Source of the DNA: Lunularia cruciata
Lineage: Eukaryota; Streptophyta; Marchantiopsida; Lunulariales; Lunulariaceae
Assembly (NCBI GenBank): GCA_948567375.1
Contig: OX419760.1
Location: forward strand, 50,716,001-50,780,000
DNA length: 64,000 nt
Direction: 5' to 3'
Positions 11,107-22,472 of the stretch are shown here, in pieces. The notes below the pieces were generated by a model. The model ran no database searches, was not told the DNA's origin, and saw only the letters and a program-made list of their open reading frames with translations. Position 1 is the first letter of the stretch. Each line of letters begins with the position of its first letter. Position numbers and translations under genes: made by a program.

Positions 11107-14055
11107 TTTGACAACTTGGCAAATATCACTTTTGCGATAATCAGGTAAGTAAAGTTTGTTCCCATAGAGATACTAATCAGAAATGTCCAAATACAAAATC
11201 AAATGTCACAATGTAGTCCTTGATTTTTTTTTAACTCTTAGGTAGCAACTACACCTAGAAGTGAGTAACAAGCAGTGACTTGCAGTCTCATCACAACAAT
11301 TTGTCACACATAATCACAACTCCAAATCTTTCCAAACAATCTTGATTGTGATGATTCAGATTCTCCTAAAAATAGCACTTCACTGCAAAATAACTTTGCC
11401 TTAGAATTATGTTCCACCTCTCCACTAAAGGCACAACTTCCTCAATCAAAATTGCTTCACATCAACACTGTGCTACACTCACAATTGTAGAATACTACCT
11501 ACAATAAAATTCCTCTTAGATCTATCAAGGCATTGCTCCAATTGCACTTCACTTAGGATCAAACACACAAAATGAAGGTCAAGGATGCAGAATCCAACAT
11601 CCACAAGCACACTCACTTGCACTTCAAAACTCTCCACACACTCACAAACATAATCACAATGTTGATACTTGGAATCAAGCTGAAGCAACGAGTACTGAAA
11701 TCAACACTTTGCTTTATATATCCTCAAAAATACTGAACAACAACCTACTGTGAATGCCACCTTTAAATGATGAAGCACTCAAAAGTTACAAACAAAAATA
11801 CCATTTCCTAGCAACTCTTCCTACCTATAGATCCAAACTAACAAACCACCTCTTCATATCTTCCTTTTCAAATCTCAAACTGTTACTACTCCGATCCAAT
11901 ATCTACTTCTTCCTTGGCTTCCAATCTTGAAGTAACCTCACATACTACTCTATCCTTGGGTCTATCTGAGTCTACTAAATCCTTCACTATTTCTACTACT
12001 TCTTCACTCAGATCTGCAATTACACTAGTAGGTAATCTATCTAACTCCTTATCTTCTGACCCATCTTTCTCTAATATCTCTAATGGTAACTCCAAAGATA
12101 TTTGTACTCCTACTTCATCGACTTCAGGCTTTGCTCTTACATCTTTCTGAAGTTTATCTTTCTCTAACATAATTAAATCCAATCTAATTGTGATATTGTC
12201 TTCCACTTCCAATATCTTCCTATCTACACAAGTTCTGAGACTGATCAACAATGGTTTAAAATCTTTATCCTTCTCATTTCTCCTCCTTGTCTCCTACACC
12301 AAAAACCTTAACTTGTGCAATCTTGTTTCTTCAATGCGCTGACTGGCTTCTGTACTCAGCATCACATTCATCTTGATTTACAATCTCCTTCAGTGGCTCA
12401 AGCCTCATCTTTCTCTCCCATTCTCAATCCACCTGCCAATCTTCTCTATACATTGCAAATTCTGCCTTGAATTTGGCTTTCATTGTCTCCTTCTCCTTCT
12501 CCTTCTCCTTCTGAACAATCTTCTCTTCCAGATTATGAAGTAACTCCCGCAATCTCTCTTCTTCTCAATATTTTTTGGTCAACTCTCTTTGCCAGAGCTG
12601 CTTCTTCTCTTCTACGCTCTCCATCACTCTATCAAGCTCTTGCTCCTTCTCTACTACTCTTGCCATAGCATGAATGATTTTTAATCATGAATTAGAAAAA
12701 TGATGTTTCAAGATTTCATACTCTGCTATTTGTCTTTCTCTCACTATATATTCTGCTCTATTACTCTCTCTTTACTTCCCACTTCCTTCTTTAGATTTTC
12801 AATTACTTGATTTTATACTACTGCATCTACTTGTAGTTCTTCCTTCTGCTCCTCTCCTCGAGTGATGATCTTCCTCAACTCCAAGTTCTCTTCTTCTAAC
12901 CTGGCCAATACCTGCAACACAATCTTTACCTACAAACACTCTGACTGCATTTCTCTCTTCTTCTCCTCCAACTTCATTAACAACATGCATACAACCTCTC
13001 GTAGATACTCCATTCCTCCGCTCTGATTTACCTCGACTTGCAGACTTTTCTCCTTCTTCACTTCTTCTTCATTGGACACTCTTCTTCTCAGCCGCAATTG
13101 CCTTATTGAGATGGATTCTTCACTCCCCAAACTTCCACTCTCTTCTTCTACTCGGCCTCGCCTCATACGTCACCTTCTTTCTGGAATGGACACCTCTCTA
13201 AATGGTCACCCCCTTCTTCTCCTCCTTCTTTGGAACCTCGTCTTCTCATCTTGGGTTACCTTCTTCTGCCATCTCCATCTTTTCTTCTTCCTCCTTTGGT
13301 ACAGGCTGCATCTCTACTCCATCTTCACTCTTGCTACTCGCTTCACCACTCTGCAATGTGAGTTCAGGGTCTTCTTCCTTCTTCAAGTCTTCTGACTTGT
13401 ACTCGGCTTCCTCTTCTGATTCTTTGCTTGCACGCAACCACCACGAGGTCCTTCCTCAGGTTTACTTTTCTGATCTTCCAAGGTCTCATTGCCACTACTT
13501 CTTCTTCTTCTCCTCTTTGACTCCTCTTCTTCAACTTTTGAGTATTAAATCCCACATGCACGCTTAGCACCGTCTACATGTAGTACTCATCATTGCTTCT
13601 GATTTGTAGAATGTACTGCTGCTCCTCCACATCATCATCTCTTCTCAAGTCGGGATGGAAGTGCGACACCATCTTGTGTCTTTCCGCCGAGTTCAGCAAA
13701 TTCAATCACAAATAGAAGTGGGCTACAAATGGCACAATGTAGTGTGAAAGCAACTTCTCCTGCCAGTTCCACACCATTTGTCTTGTGCGCTGATGGAAGC
13801 AGTTTGCCCAATTGATTGGTTCCCCATCAAACATCTTATGGAACAATACTGCTTGATGTTTCATCACATAAGTAGTTTGCTCCAACTTGAAGATAGCCAT
13901 CATTGCTCCTATGATGCCTCTCCTCAATAGGTCCTTGTAACTCTCAACTTTAAAACCATTCTTTGTGCATTTTGAAGAAAAGGTGTCTTGCAGTTCTTGG
14001 GTTTCTTCAACTACTTCTCCTTCTCCAAGAACATGGCTCCTTGCTCCTCACCCGT
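11107..14055 (-). mobile_element. C1 3' LTR, distal part
   Basis: The plus strand begins TTTGACAACTTGGC (decayed TGTGACAAC terminus). It contains R-U5 (about 11107-11740), a TATA-like CATTTAAAG (reverse of 11761-11769) and the C-terminal two thirds of the LTR ORF. It is interrupted at about 14055 where the homologous 5' LTR continues past CTCACCCG (31271). About 500 bp of LTR sequence is missing across the interruption; the LTR resumes at 20460. Confidence 0.8.
11886..14055 (-). pseudogene. LTR-resident coiled-coil ORF, copy in C1 3' LTR
   Basis: Minus-strand copy, C-terminus at 11886. Readable parts include the end of the N-terminal block (FFHKMFDGEPINWANCFH, FVAHFYLGLN near 13900-13706), the acidic linker (about 13570-13246) and the coiled coil down to DRKILEVEDNITIRLDL and KEEVDIGSE. 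Several frame changes and stops. The function is unknown. Its value is that the same coding region is present in the partner LTR at 29127-31683, showing that the ORF belongs to the LTR and is copied with it. Confidence 0.7.
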
Positions 14056-14590
14056 TGTCGTCGGGAAAATAGCCCATGTGTACCCTTGAGGCTTTGGGGT
14101 GATAAATTTACTTTCTCTTTTAGTTGTTGTAAGGAAGATGGATTTATGTCAATATGTCTTGGGTGTAGTTTTATGCTACCTTGCCGCGGGAGATATTTCC
14201 TATATTATTGTGAAGCCGGGAAAAGTTATGCTATTATTAGTTCAAGGAGTCTTTTAATCTGGCTTGAGCCAAGAAATGATGTTGGGTTACACTAGCTCAG
14301 GTTGTTTTATGTTGTTGGAGTGGAAAGGGTTCTGGACAAGGGAAGATATAGGAGACAATTCTCGAAGAAAAAGAGAGCCAGGATCAGAAAAAGACAATAG
14401 AGAGCTTTCTGGAAAACGCCAGAGGAGCTTGGCAAAGGAGGGGGTTGCATGATTTTGAGAAGGGGAGGGCTGAACAGGGGTTTTTTTTTAGGGGATCTGT
14501 GTGAGGGTTTTTGGAGGAGAAAGTTTTTCATGAGTGCACATGCTGACAGGGTATGAAAATTCGAGACAGATGAGGGCTGGGAGAGAGCAG

Positions 14591-15050
14591 CAAGGATTGA
14601 CGGGAGAGGAAGGACAGTAAGGAAAGGATTGAATGGTAAAGGTGAGAGGGTTTTGAGTCTTGGCAAAGGACAGAAGGTGGGCAGGAAGGAAGTGAATCAA
14701 AAGGAATTGGAATGATCGTGAAGGAGTAGTCAGGAAGGCTCTTTAGGGACAGAGTGAAGGAAAAATGAGAGGAGGTTTTTGGATTTTTGGCAGAGAGCAG
14801 TAAGGATCAATGGGAAAAGAAAGATAGTAAGGAAAGGATTGAATGGTAAAAGGTGAGACGGTTTTGAGTTTTGGCAGAGGACAAAAGGTGGGCAGGAAGG
14901 AAGGGAATCAAAAGGAATTGGAATGATCGTGAAGGAGTAGTTAGGAAGGCTCTTTAGGGACAGAGTGAAGGAAGAATGAGAGGAGGTTTTTGGAATTTGG
15001 CAAAGAGTAGTAAGGATCAACGGGAGAAGAAGGACAGTAAGGAAAGGATC
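14591..15050. repeat. Tandem repeat, 210-bp period
   Basis: CAAGGATTGACGGGAGA at 14591, TAAGGATCAATGGGAAA at 14801 and TAAGGATCAACGGGAGA at 15011 begin successive units of exactly 210 bp; two full units and a partial third are present. Confidence 0.85.
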
Positions 15051-16906
15051 AAGAGAGTGAAAACAGGGAAAAGAGAGGTTGAAGGGAGATAGGTGACTAT
15101 GGATTTGAGGGATCCAAAATGCAGAAAGGAGAAAAGGAATTGGAATGACAAGGGAATAAACAAAAAGGTTTAGAGAGGAGGGAGTGAAGGATCGTGGAGA
15201 CAAGAAGGAGTGAAGTATCGTGGAGTCAGAAAAAAAAAGGGAAAAAGGAGAATTACAGAAAATACAGAAAGAAGTGAAGGATTGTGGAGACAAGAAAAGG
15301 CAAAGAATCAAGAGAAGGCAGGTGTTTCTGAAAAATCGCAGGAAGAGAGAACAGGATTTGGTTTTGAGAATCAAACAGAGGTAATTGGCAGAAAAGAAAG
15401 ACAGGACCAGAAATCAAAAGAAGGATAGGGAAATGAAAGGAAGGAGATGAAGGAGAGATAGGAGTGATCAAAGGGGTTTTCAAGGAAGGCAGTAAGATTT
15501 GAGGTTGGCAGAAGGCAGAAGAGAATACATTTTGAGTTCTCAAAGAAGCAGTAAGTTTGAATTTCAAAGGGAGAAATAGGATTCACGTGAAGATAAGTTG
15601 GTTGACAATTGAGAGAACAGTGTGGGATCTTTAGAGAAGTCATTTTGAGTTTGACAAAGTGCAATAAGGTTCAAGTTGGGAGGAAGCAGTAAGTCTTGAG
15701 TTCACAGAAAGAGTAGGGTTCACGAGAAGGAGGTTTGGTTGATGATCTAGAGAACAGTGTGGGATTTTAGAGAATGCATTTTTTTTTTTAGTTTTGCAAA
15801 GAAGCAATAAGTTTCATTTTCAAAGGGAGAAGTAGGATTCACGTGAAGAGAAGTTGGCTGACAATTGAGAGAACAATGTGGAATTTTAGAGAACTATGTT
15901 GAGTTTTCTCAGAGAAGCAAGAATGCAGAATTGTTTGAATTTGGCAAAAGGCAGTAAGGTTCAATGACAAAGGAAGGATCAGGGTTCCGGGAAAGGGAAT
16001 CTGGCTGAGAAATTGACAGAGCAGTGTTCAGTGAGAAGCTCAAGAGGAGAACTTCCTATTAACAAGACAAAGGACTGTGAAGCATGGAGAGGGTTTAGCC
16101 AGGATCGAAAGCAGAAACCAAGAGAAGGATCTTCTAAGAGGACAAGTAGTCTCAAAAGGAGAAGAAGACAAAAAAATCACAGGGGAAAAACAGGGAAGGT
16201 ATTAGGAAGAACAAAAGTCAGCAGAAAGGTTAGCAGGACAGAGGTGTCCCTAAGGGCTTGGCAGGAATAGAAAAATCTCGAAGGGTTTTGGAGGACAGAA
16301 AAATCTCAAAAGGTTGGTTGGACAGAGAATCTGTTACTAGTTGAAGGTTTCATCCGAAACTTACTCGAAGAGTAGAGAGGAAAGGCCAAACTAGCTTGCA
16401 AAGGAAAGGTGGACAGGAACAAAAGAAGAGAGAAGTCATGTTCAGCTCAGGATAATACAAGGACTGGATATAGAAACTCAATACGGGATTTGTCAGGAGC
16501 TTCTACCAGGCATAGAGTCTTATGGCAAGAGCAGTGCATAGCGTTTGGGAAGCTCTAACATACCGGAATATCGAAGAGAAAGGAGAATCCAGAGGAAGGA
16601 CCTACTGGACAGTGGAGACTTGGAAAGAATGACAAATTGGAGATGCTACAGAACAGGGAGATGACGAGTTGTAAGGAATAGGAAATAGGACCAGCTCAAT
16701 TCGTTTTCTTTCTTCATGTGCTTGGCTAGTCAGTGTGCTTTGGTTTGGTCACTGTTTGGTTAGGAGCTGTGTGTCATGGCTCAAAGGATTATAAACTGCA
16801 AAACTTGGAATTGAGATGGAAATGAGATTCTTAGTGATTGAGTGTGTGTACTTGATGTGCAAACAGCGGTAGAGAAAATAATAATAATGTTTTTTTTATT
16901 ATTTTA

Positions 16907-16978
16907 CTTTTTTTACACTCAGTCAGCACATTTAACTAATTGCCGGGATTGAGTCCGGTTGACTGGGTGTAAAAAAAG
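16907..16978. other. Inverted repeat (hairpin) with internal direct repeat
   Basis: CTTTTTTTACACTCAGTCA (16907-16925) pairs with TGACTGGGTGTAAAAAAAG (16960-16978), 18 of 19 positions, around a 34-base loop. GTCAGCACATTTAACT at 16923-16938 recurs at 16984-16999. It could be a terminus of the repeat block or a small miniature element; function unknown. Confidence 0.7.
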
Positions 16979-17096
16979 TATGGGTCAGCACATTTAACTG
17001 ACAGGTGCATGCAGGAGGTGTGATTTCTCTGTAGAAACTCAAAGTGAAGAAAGACAAAGAAGCGCAACTCTATAAAAATCAAATTTCAATGACAAA

Positions 17097-19668
17097 ATGT
17101 CGAGTAATTTTCTTTTGCCGTTGAGAAGTCATCTTGTAGGTGATTGTGGGAAGGGAAATAGAGTTGGAATCGCGTTAGTGTGTAAGGGAGAAGTTGCAAG
17201 AGTGAAATCAAGAGATAGTGAGAAGGCAAAAGAGATGAGAGGAGGAAAGAAGAACTCTAAATTCACAGTGAGAAATCATGCAATTCGGAGGTTAGATGTG
17301 ATCACTAGGATCGAAGTCTTCAGCCAACTTTGGATCACTTTCTTGGCATGGAACTTGAATGTGAGCTTTCCAGGTTTCATGACAAAAATCATCGAGAGCA
17401 AGTGTCTTGATGTACCCGAGGAGGAAGGGAAGAGAGGAAATCCGGCTTGCTGGACAGAGTCGGATTGGAGACTCGTACTCGGGAAGGAAGCAGGCTCGGA
17501 GTAGGGGGCCACGTTCTTGGGGAAGGGAGAGATAGCTCAAGAGACTCAAGAGGTAAGAGATGCATTCTCGTCAAAGCGAACGAAGAATGGGTACAAAGTT
17601 GAGAGCTACACTTGTGAAGAGAGGTATTGTGAGTGTGCTGATGGCCATCTTGAAGCCGGAGAGAACCATATGTGATGAAACACCAAGCAATGTTCTTTCA
17701 CAAGTTATTTGCAGGAGAACCAATCAATTGGGCGAGGTGTTTCCATGGGAGGACAAGGCAAATGGTGTGGAATCTACGGGATAAATTGCCTCCACACTAC
17801 ATTGTCCCATTTGCAACGCATTTCTACCTCGGGCTAAATTTGCTGAACTCAGCGGAGTGAACTTGGATGGTGTCGCACTTTCATCCTGATTTGAGAAAGG
17901 AGGTCGACGTCGAGGAGCAGCAATACATTTTGCAAATCAGGAGCACCGACAACTACTACACAAAGACAAGGAAGAACGTGGAGATCGCAGTAAGTACCCC
18001 AAATACAAAGAAGAGAAGTCGGCAAGGCAAAGCCAAAGACACAAAGAAACCTTGGAAGACCAAGAGAGGCAACCCAAGGCAAGGTATGGTGGTGATCGAG
18101 TCGGAGGATGAAGACTCGGAAGGTGATGCCAAGCTCAAGACTGAAGACTCGGAACATGAGGAGGAACCTGAGCTAACACTATAGAATGGAGATACAAGTA
18201 GCGACAGCAATGAAGGAGGAGAAATGATATCGGCGCCGGCGGCTAAAGAATATGAAGAAGAAGGAGTGCAGGCAGAATTCAAAGCCAAAGACAACACATA
18301 GTTGGAAGACGAGGTAATTGTGCCCAAAGAGAAGAAGATTGTAGTGCAGAGAGGAGTTTGCTCAAGACGTAAGGCGAAGTACGAAGCAGGTCTGAGTACA
18401 GTGAAGGAAGAAGCACCTAAAAGCTCGGGAAGCAAGGCGTCTATTCCGATACGATGACTATAGAGAAGAAGGCAAGTATTGGGAGAAGAAGAGGTAAAGA
18501 AGGAGATCACTCCACAAGTTGAAATAGTTGCCAGTGATGGAGTGGAGTACCTGCAAGAAGTTGTGTGCCCATTGTTAGTAAAGCTAGATTATAGGAAGAA
18601 GGAGATGCAGTCGACTTGTCCAGAGGTGAAGATTGTGTTGCAGGTATTAGCAAGACTGGAAGAAGAAAACTTGGAGTTGAAGAAGAGTATAACCCGAGGT
18701 GAGGAGGAAAGAGAAGTACTGCAAGCGGAGGCAGTAGTGAGAAGTCAGATAATTGAAGACCTGAAGAGAGAAGTGAATTATCAAGTGGATCTTGTGAAGA
18801 AGAGTGACATAGCAAGGGAGAAACAAGTAGCTGAGTACGAGATCTTGAAGCAGCAGTTTGCTGATTCAAGAGTAGAGGTTATCCATGCTATGGCGAGAGT
18901 AGCTGCAAAGGATCAGGAGCTCGATAGGGTGATGGAGAGTGTCAAGGAGAAGAAGCAACTCTGGCAGCAAGAGTTGGCGGCACAATATAGAGAAGAAGAT
19001 AGATTACGAGAGTCACTTTGTAATCAGGAGTAGAGAGTTGTCCAGAAGGAGAAGGAGAAGGAGTCGGTGAAAGCCGAGTTTGAGGCGGAGTTGGTGATGT
19101 ACCTAGAGGATTGGCTTGCAGATCAGGATCGTGAAAGGAAGACGAGATTGGAGCCTTTGAAGGAGATAGTCCTCAGGAAGAACGCAATGCTAAGTACAAA
19201 GGCCAACATTTGGATTGAAGAGACGAGGCTGCACGAGTTGAAGTTGTTGGTGCAAGAGACAAGGAGAAGACAGGCGAAGGATATAGATATGAATGCCTTG
19301 TTAATTATTCTCTGAACTTGTGTAGACAGGAAGATCTTAGAGGTAGAAGATAACATTTCAATTAGATTAGATTTAGTGAAAATAGAGATAGAAAAACTTC
19401 GGAAAGATGTTAGAGCAAAACCCAAAGTAGATAACATAGGAGTACAAATGTCTTTGGAATTACCGGTGGAGACATTAGAGAAGAGTGGGTCGAGAGATGA
19501 AGAGTTAGATAGATTACCCACTAGTGCAATTTTAGATCAGGAAAGAGAATTGCTGGATCTGGTAGAAGAAGTAGAAGATATGAAACTCGAGGACAGCGTA
19601 GTAGGAAGTAAATTTACTTCGGGTTCGGGTTTGAAAGCCGATGACAAAGTAGACATCGGATCAGATTA
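17097..19668 (+). pseudogene. LTR-resident coiled-coil ORF, best-preserved plus-strand copy (C4)
   Basis: About 857 codons from the ATG at 17097 to the stop at 19666-19668, with few interruptions: stops near 17504, 17860, 18184, 18301, 19033 and 19315, and short frame changes around 17505-17690. N-terminal block: basic start, HAIRRLDVITRIEVF, ITFLAWNLNVSFPGFMTKI, ACWTESDWRLVLGKEAG, FFHKLFAGEPINWARCFH, PFATHFYLGLNLL, HFHPDLRKEVDVEEQQY. The linker is Lys-rich then acidic (about 17990-18300). From about 18480 to 19570 there is a nearly uninterrupted coiled coil (e.g. EENLELKKSITRGEEER, ARVAAKDQELDRVMESV), and then a conserved tail ending KVDIGSD. No enzymatic motif is seen. The start is chosen because an ATG aligns in the C1 5' LTR copy (31683). 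A structural or Gag-like role is a guess. Confidence 0.75.
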
Positions 19669-19795
19669 GTAATAATTTTGAGATTTGAAGAGGCAGATAT
19701 CAAGAGGTGCATTGTCATTTTGGATCTGCAGGTTAGAAGAGTTGTTGTAGAACTGTATAGTTGTTAGAATTGTCAATTGCTTCACTACTTAAGAG

Positions 19796-19803
19796 TGGCA
19801 TTC
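19796..19803 (+). promoter_or_regulatory. Variant TATA element of C4 LTR
   Basis: TACTTAAG at the position of TATTTAAG in other C LTRs, 128 bp after the ORF stop. One base differs, so promoter strength may be reduced. Confidence 0.45.
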
Positions 19804-20459
19804 GTAGAGAATTTTTGTTCAGTGCTCATTAATTCAAAGAATAGATAAAGCGAAGTGTTGTGAAGTAGTGCTCGTCGCTTGAACTTGATTCCAAGTATCA
19901 ACTTTGTGTCCATGTTTGTGAGTGTTTGAAGAAATTTGAAATGCAAGTCATAGTGCTTGTTGGATGTTGGATTCCACAGCCTTGATCTTCATTTTGTGTG
20001 TTTGATCCTGAGTGAAGTGCAATTGGAGCAATGCCTTGACAGATCTGAGAGGAATTGTAGTGTTGGTAGTATTCTGCATTTGTGAGTGTAGTGTGAAGTT
20101 GATGTGGAGCAATTTTGATTGAGGAAGTTGTGCCAGTGGAGGGGTGGAACACAATTTTGAGGCAAAGTCGTTTTGCAATGAAGTGCCATTTTTGGGAGAG
20201 CCTGAATCATCACAATCAAGATTGTTTGGAAAGATTTGTTGGAGTTGTGATTATGGAGTGTTAATTTGTGACAAGACTGCAAATCAGTGCTTGTTACTCT
20301 CTTCTGGGTGTGGTTTCTACTTGAGAGACTAAAGAAGAACTGAAGAAGAACCAAAATTGTTACTTTGACTTTGTATTTGGACAATTTTGACTCGTATCTC
20401 TACGGGAACAAACTTTACTTACCCAATTACCACAAAAGTGATATTGCCGGGTTGTCACA

Positions 20460-20778
20460 CCTATCACTATCAATTTTCTCCCGCTTAGGGCCAACTATTT
20501 TTTGTGTGCGGTAATTTCTTGAATGTCCAACCCAAAGGAAAGTTGTTACACTATCCTCACCTTGAGTTGATTGCCCCCCAGCCAAAGTCTCCTTACTTTA
20601 GGTTGACTGCTAATAGGACCACTCCAAGTACTTCATCTTCTAACACAAAGTCACTTTACTTTGGGTTACAACCCAAAGACTCCATTCTTTGCCTTCTAAT
20701 GCCATACAAGCACAATATGACTTCATCTATACACTTTTTCTTCTAAAATAAAGAAAAAACAAAAATGTGGGTACCATA
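20460..20778 (-). mobile_element. C1 3' LTR, proximal (start) part
   Basis: The sense strand begins TATGGTACCCACATTTTTG (20778 leftwards), matching the 5' LTR start TGTAGTACACACATTTTTG at 32081, and runs through the zone with ACTTTGGGTT-type phrases to the GATAGTG region, where insertion 14056-20459 interrupts it. Confidence 0.8.
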
Positions 20779-20793
20779 TACTCCCTCCCTCAA
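20779..20793 (-). promoter_or_regulatory. Polypurine tract of C1
   Basis: The minus strand reads TTGAGGGAGGGAGTA immediately before the 3' LTR start at 20778. This is the expected primer for plus-strand synthesis, and it fixes the LTR boundary upstream of the LTR-resident ORF. Confidence 0.8.
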
Positions 20794-21760
20794 ACGTGAG
20801 CGTCCATGCAAACAAAGACCTTGGGTGTCTTAGAGACCTCCAAGTCTATCGTCCAATACTTTTGAACTCTCGTCCTGTTCACTTGAGTGGCAAATGGTTG
20901 CCTCTCCAAGTCTACAAGTTGGATGGACCCGTTGTCATAAAGATGAAGGACTTGATAGGGGCCCATCCATCTTAAATGCAGTTTGCTTGGAAAAAATTTT
21001 TGGCAATTGTCGTAAAAAAAAATCAAGTCTCCCTTGCAAATATTCATAGGATTGATGTACTTATCATGCCTTACATTCCTCTATTCTTGTACTTCTTTTG
21101 TGGTTTGCATTGCATCATCTCTTTTCTCTTCTAACCACATCAGTTGATGGATCTGAAGATCTTGACTTTCTTCTTTTGCCAACCATTCCTCACATAGAAT
21201 CCAGTACATTGGTACCTCAAATTCAACTGGTAGGATGGGGTGCAAGCTGTATGTCAAGAAGCATGGAATTTTCTTGGTTGTAATCTTTTCTGTTGTTTGA
21301 TATGCCTACAATGCGGCTAGTTACTTTGTATCCCAATCATAGGCATAATTGACAGTCACCTTATTAAGAATTTTGCAGAGTAACCCATTTGCCTTCTCCG
21401 TTAGGCCATTGGCTTTGGGATTATAAGGAGTTGTCTTCCAATGTTTAATCTGAAAGCAATTGGTTAATGCCTCCATTATAGAGTTCAAAAAATGTGTCCC
21501 TCTATCACTGACCAATTCTAGAAGACATCCATATCGGGAGATGATATTTTGAAAGAAAAATTCTACCATTGCGTTTGCATCATCTTTGCAAGTTGCTTCA
21601 GCTTCAACCATCTTGGTAGCATAAACAATGCAAACCAAAATGTATTGTTTTCTTGTGATTTGGGTTACCGGTTGTATCAGTCTCACAAAATCAATTCCCC
21701 ATCTCTCAAATGGGGCCAAATGGAAAATTGGTCTCAAAAGCCACTGGGAAGTAGCCACTG
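20794..21760 (-). pseudogene. pol: C1 integrase
   Basis: Sense order right to left. The catalytic core lies at 21758-21321: FERWGIDFVRL with the first Asp, LELVSDRGTHFLNS with the second, and NPKANGLTEKANGLL with the Glu, i.e. a D,D(35)E core. The C-terminal region at 21047-20790 has SKLHLRWMGPYQVL, the beta-barrel entry typical of Ty3/gypsy integrases. The core and C-terminal frames are separated by stops and shifts between 21320 and 21050. No chromodomain or PHD finger follows; the PPT comes directly after. It would have inserted cDNA into chromosomes; it is now inactive. Confidence 0.8.
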
Positions 21761-22472
21761 GGAAGTAGCCATCGGCTTCCCCATTCTTTGATAAGCATTG
21801 CAGCTTTGGATATGGGCATGTGTGTCTTTATACATCATAGGCCACTAGTACCCCAAGGAAAGAATGAATCTTCTTTACAGTATTCTTTAGGGCATAGTGC
21901 CCCCCCCCCCCCTCCCCCCGATGCTTCAGAGTGTAAAGACTCAATTACTCTCCAATCCAGTATGACTCCAAGCATTGCTAAAGTACTTTGTCTTTGCACA
22001 TCTTGAATAAAATGTTGTGTTTAAGTTGATACAGCCCCATTTTCCCGAGAAAGACTGCCCTCTGCTCCGGGTCCAAGCCATAAGGACATTGGAGAGTATG
22101 TAGCTAATGATATTTTGTTGCATACCTTGTACTTCATATATTGCTATTAACTGATAAAACTCTTTGTCAAGGAATTGATCGTTGATCTCCCATTCCTGGT
22201 CTTGAGTTTCTAACCTGGTTAAGAAGTCCGCATTAGAATGCAAAGCTCTTTCCTGGCTTGTACAATGTATGTGAATTCTTGTAATAACAATTCCATCTGG
22301 CAATTTGCCAAGACAAGTCTTCCCTCTTGACCAAATGTTGCAATGTGTAATGGTCAACATAGAAGACAAACTTGTATCCAAACAAGTAGTGGTGAAACTT
22401 CTTGCAAGGATAAACCATTCTGAGTGCTTCCCTTTCAGTTGTCAAATAGTTCTTTTTTGAAACATAAAGTTG
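21761..22472 (-). pseudogene. pol: C1 RNase H and integrase zinc-binding region
   Basis: Frames 22445-22233 and 22381-21941 carry RNase H C-terminal wording (TEREALRMVYPCKKFHHYLFG, FYVDHYTLQHLVKRED) and then RTRIHIHCTSQ-like linker text where the tether would be, followed by damaged HHCC sequence. A run of C at about 21900-21919 (CCCCCCCCCCCC-T-CCCCCC) shifts the frame and may be a sequencing weak point. Confidence 0.65.

Larger units (their letters stand above)
14056..17004. repeat. Purine-rich repeat block inserted in C1 3' LTR
   Basis: No coding domain. The first 300 bp (14056-14330) are unassigned. From about 14330 the plus strand is G/A-rich and related to 1-1060. It contains 210-bp tandem repeats (14591-15050) and degenerate units with the phrase AGGATTCACGTGAAG near 15578, 15716 and 15834 (spacings 138 and 118 bp). 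The long minus-strand frame in it (14730-15374) is low-complexity Phe/Leu/Ser/Pro and is not called. It ends in a hairpin (16907-16978) next to a plus-strand C LTR. It begins TGTCG at 14056, so the whole 14056-20459 block could be one large LTR-like unit, but I see no matching target duplication. Confidence 0.65.
17005..20459 (+). mobile_element. Family C LTR, plus strand, lacking its start (C4)
   Basis: It matches other C LTRs from GCATGCAGGAGGTGTGATTTCTC (about 17007; compare 31770 reversed) to the terminus GCCGGGTTGTCACA at 20459. The LTR start is replaced by the purine-rich block on the left. It lies opposite in orientation to C1, inside the C1 3' LTR. Confidence 0.8.

Noticed and set aside
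12483-12668. CTCCTT-type microsatellite as an independent repeat feature
   Set aside because: It is the reverse of a Lys/Glu codon run in the LTR-resident coiled coil, not a separate element.
14730-15374. 214-codon minus-strand open frame
   Set aside because: It lies opposite the purine-rich tandem repeats and encodes low-complexity Phe/Leu/Ser/Pro text that repeats with the DNA period; not a protein gene.
20790-21047. Chromodomain after the C1 integrase
   Set aside because: Only the normal integrase C-terminal barrel is seen before the PPT; no chromodomain aromatic pattern.
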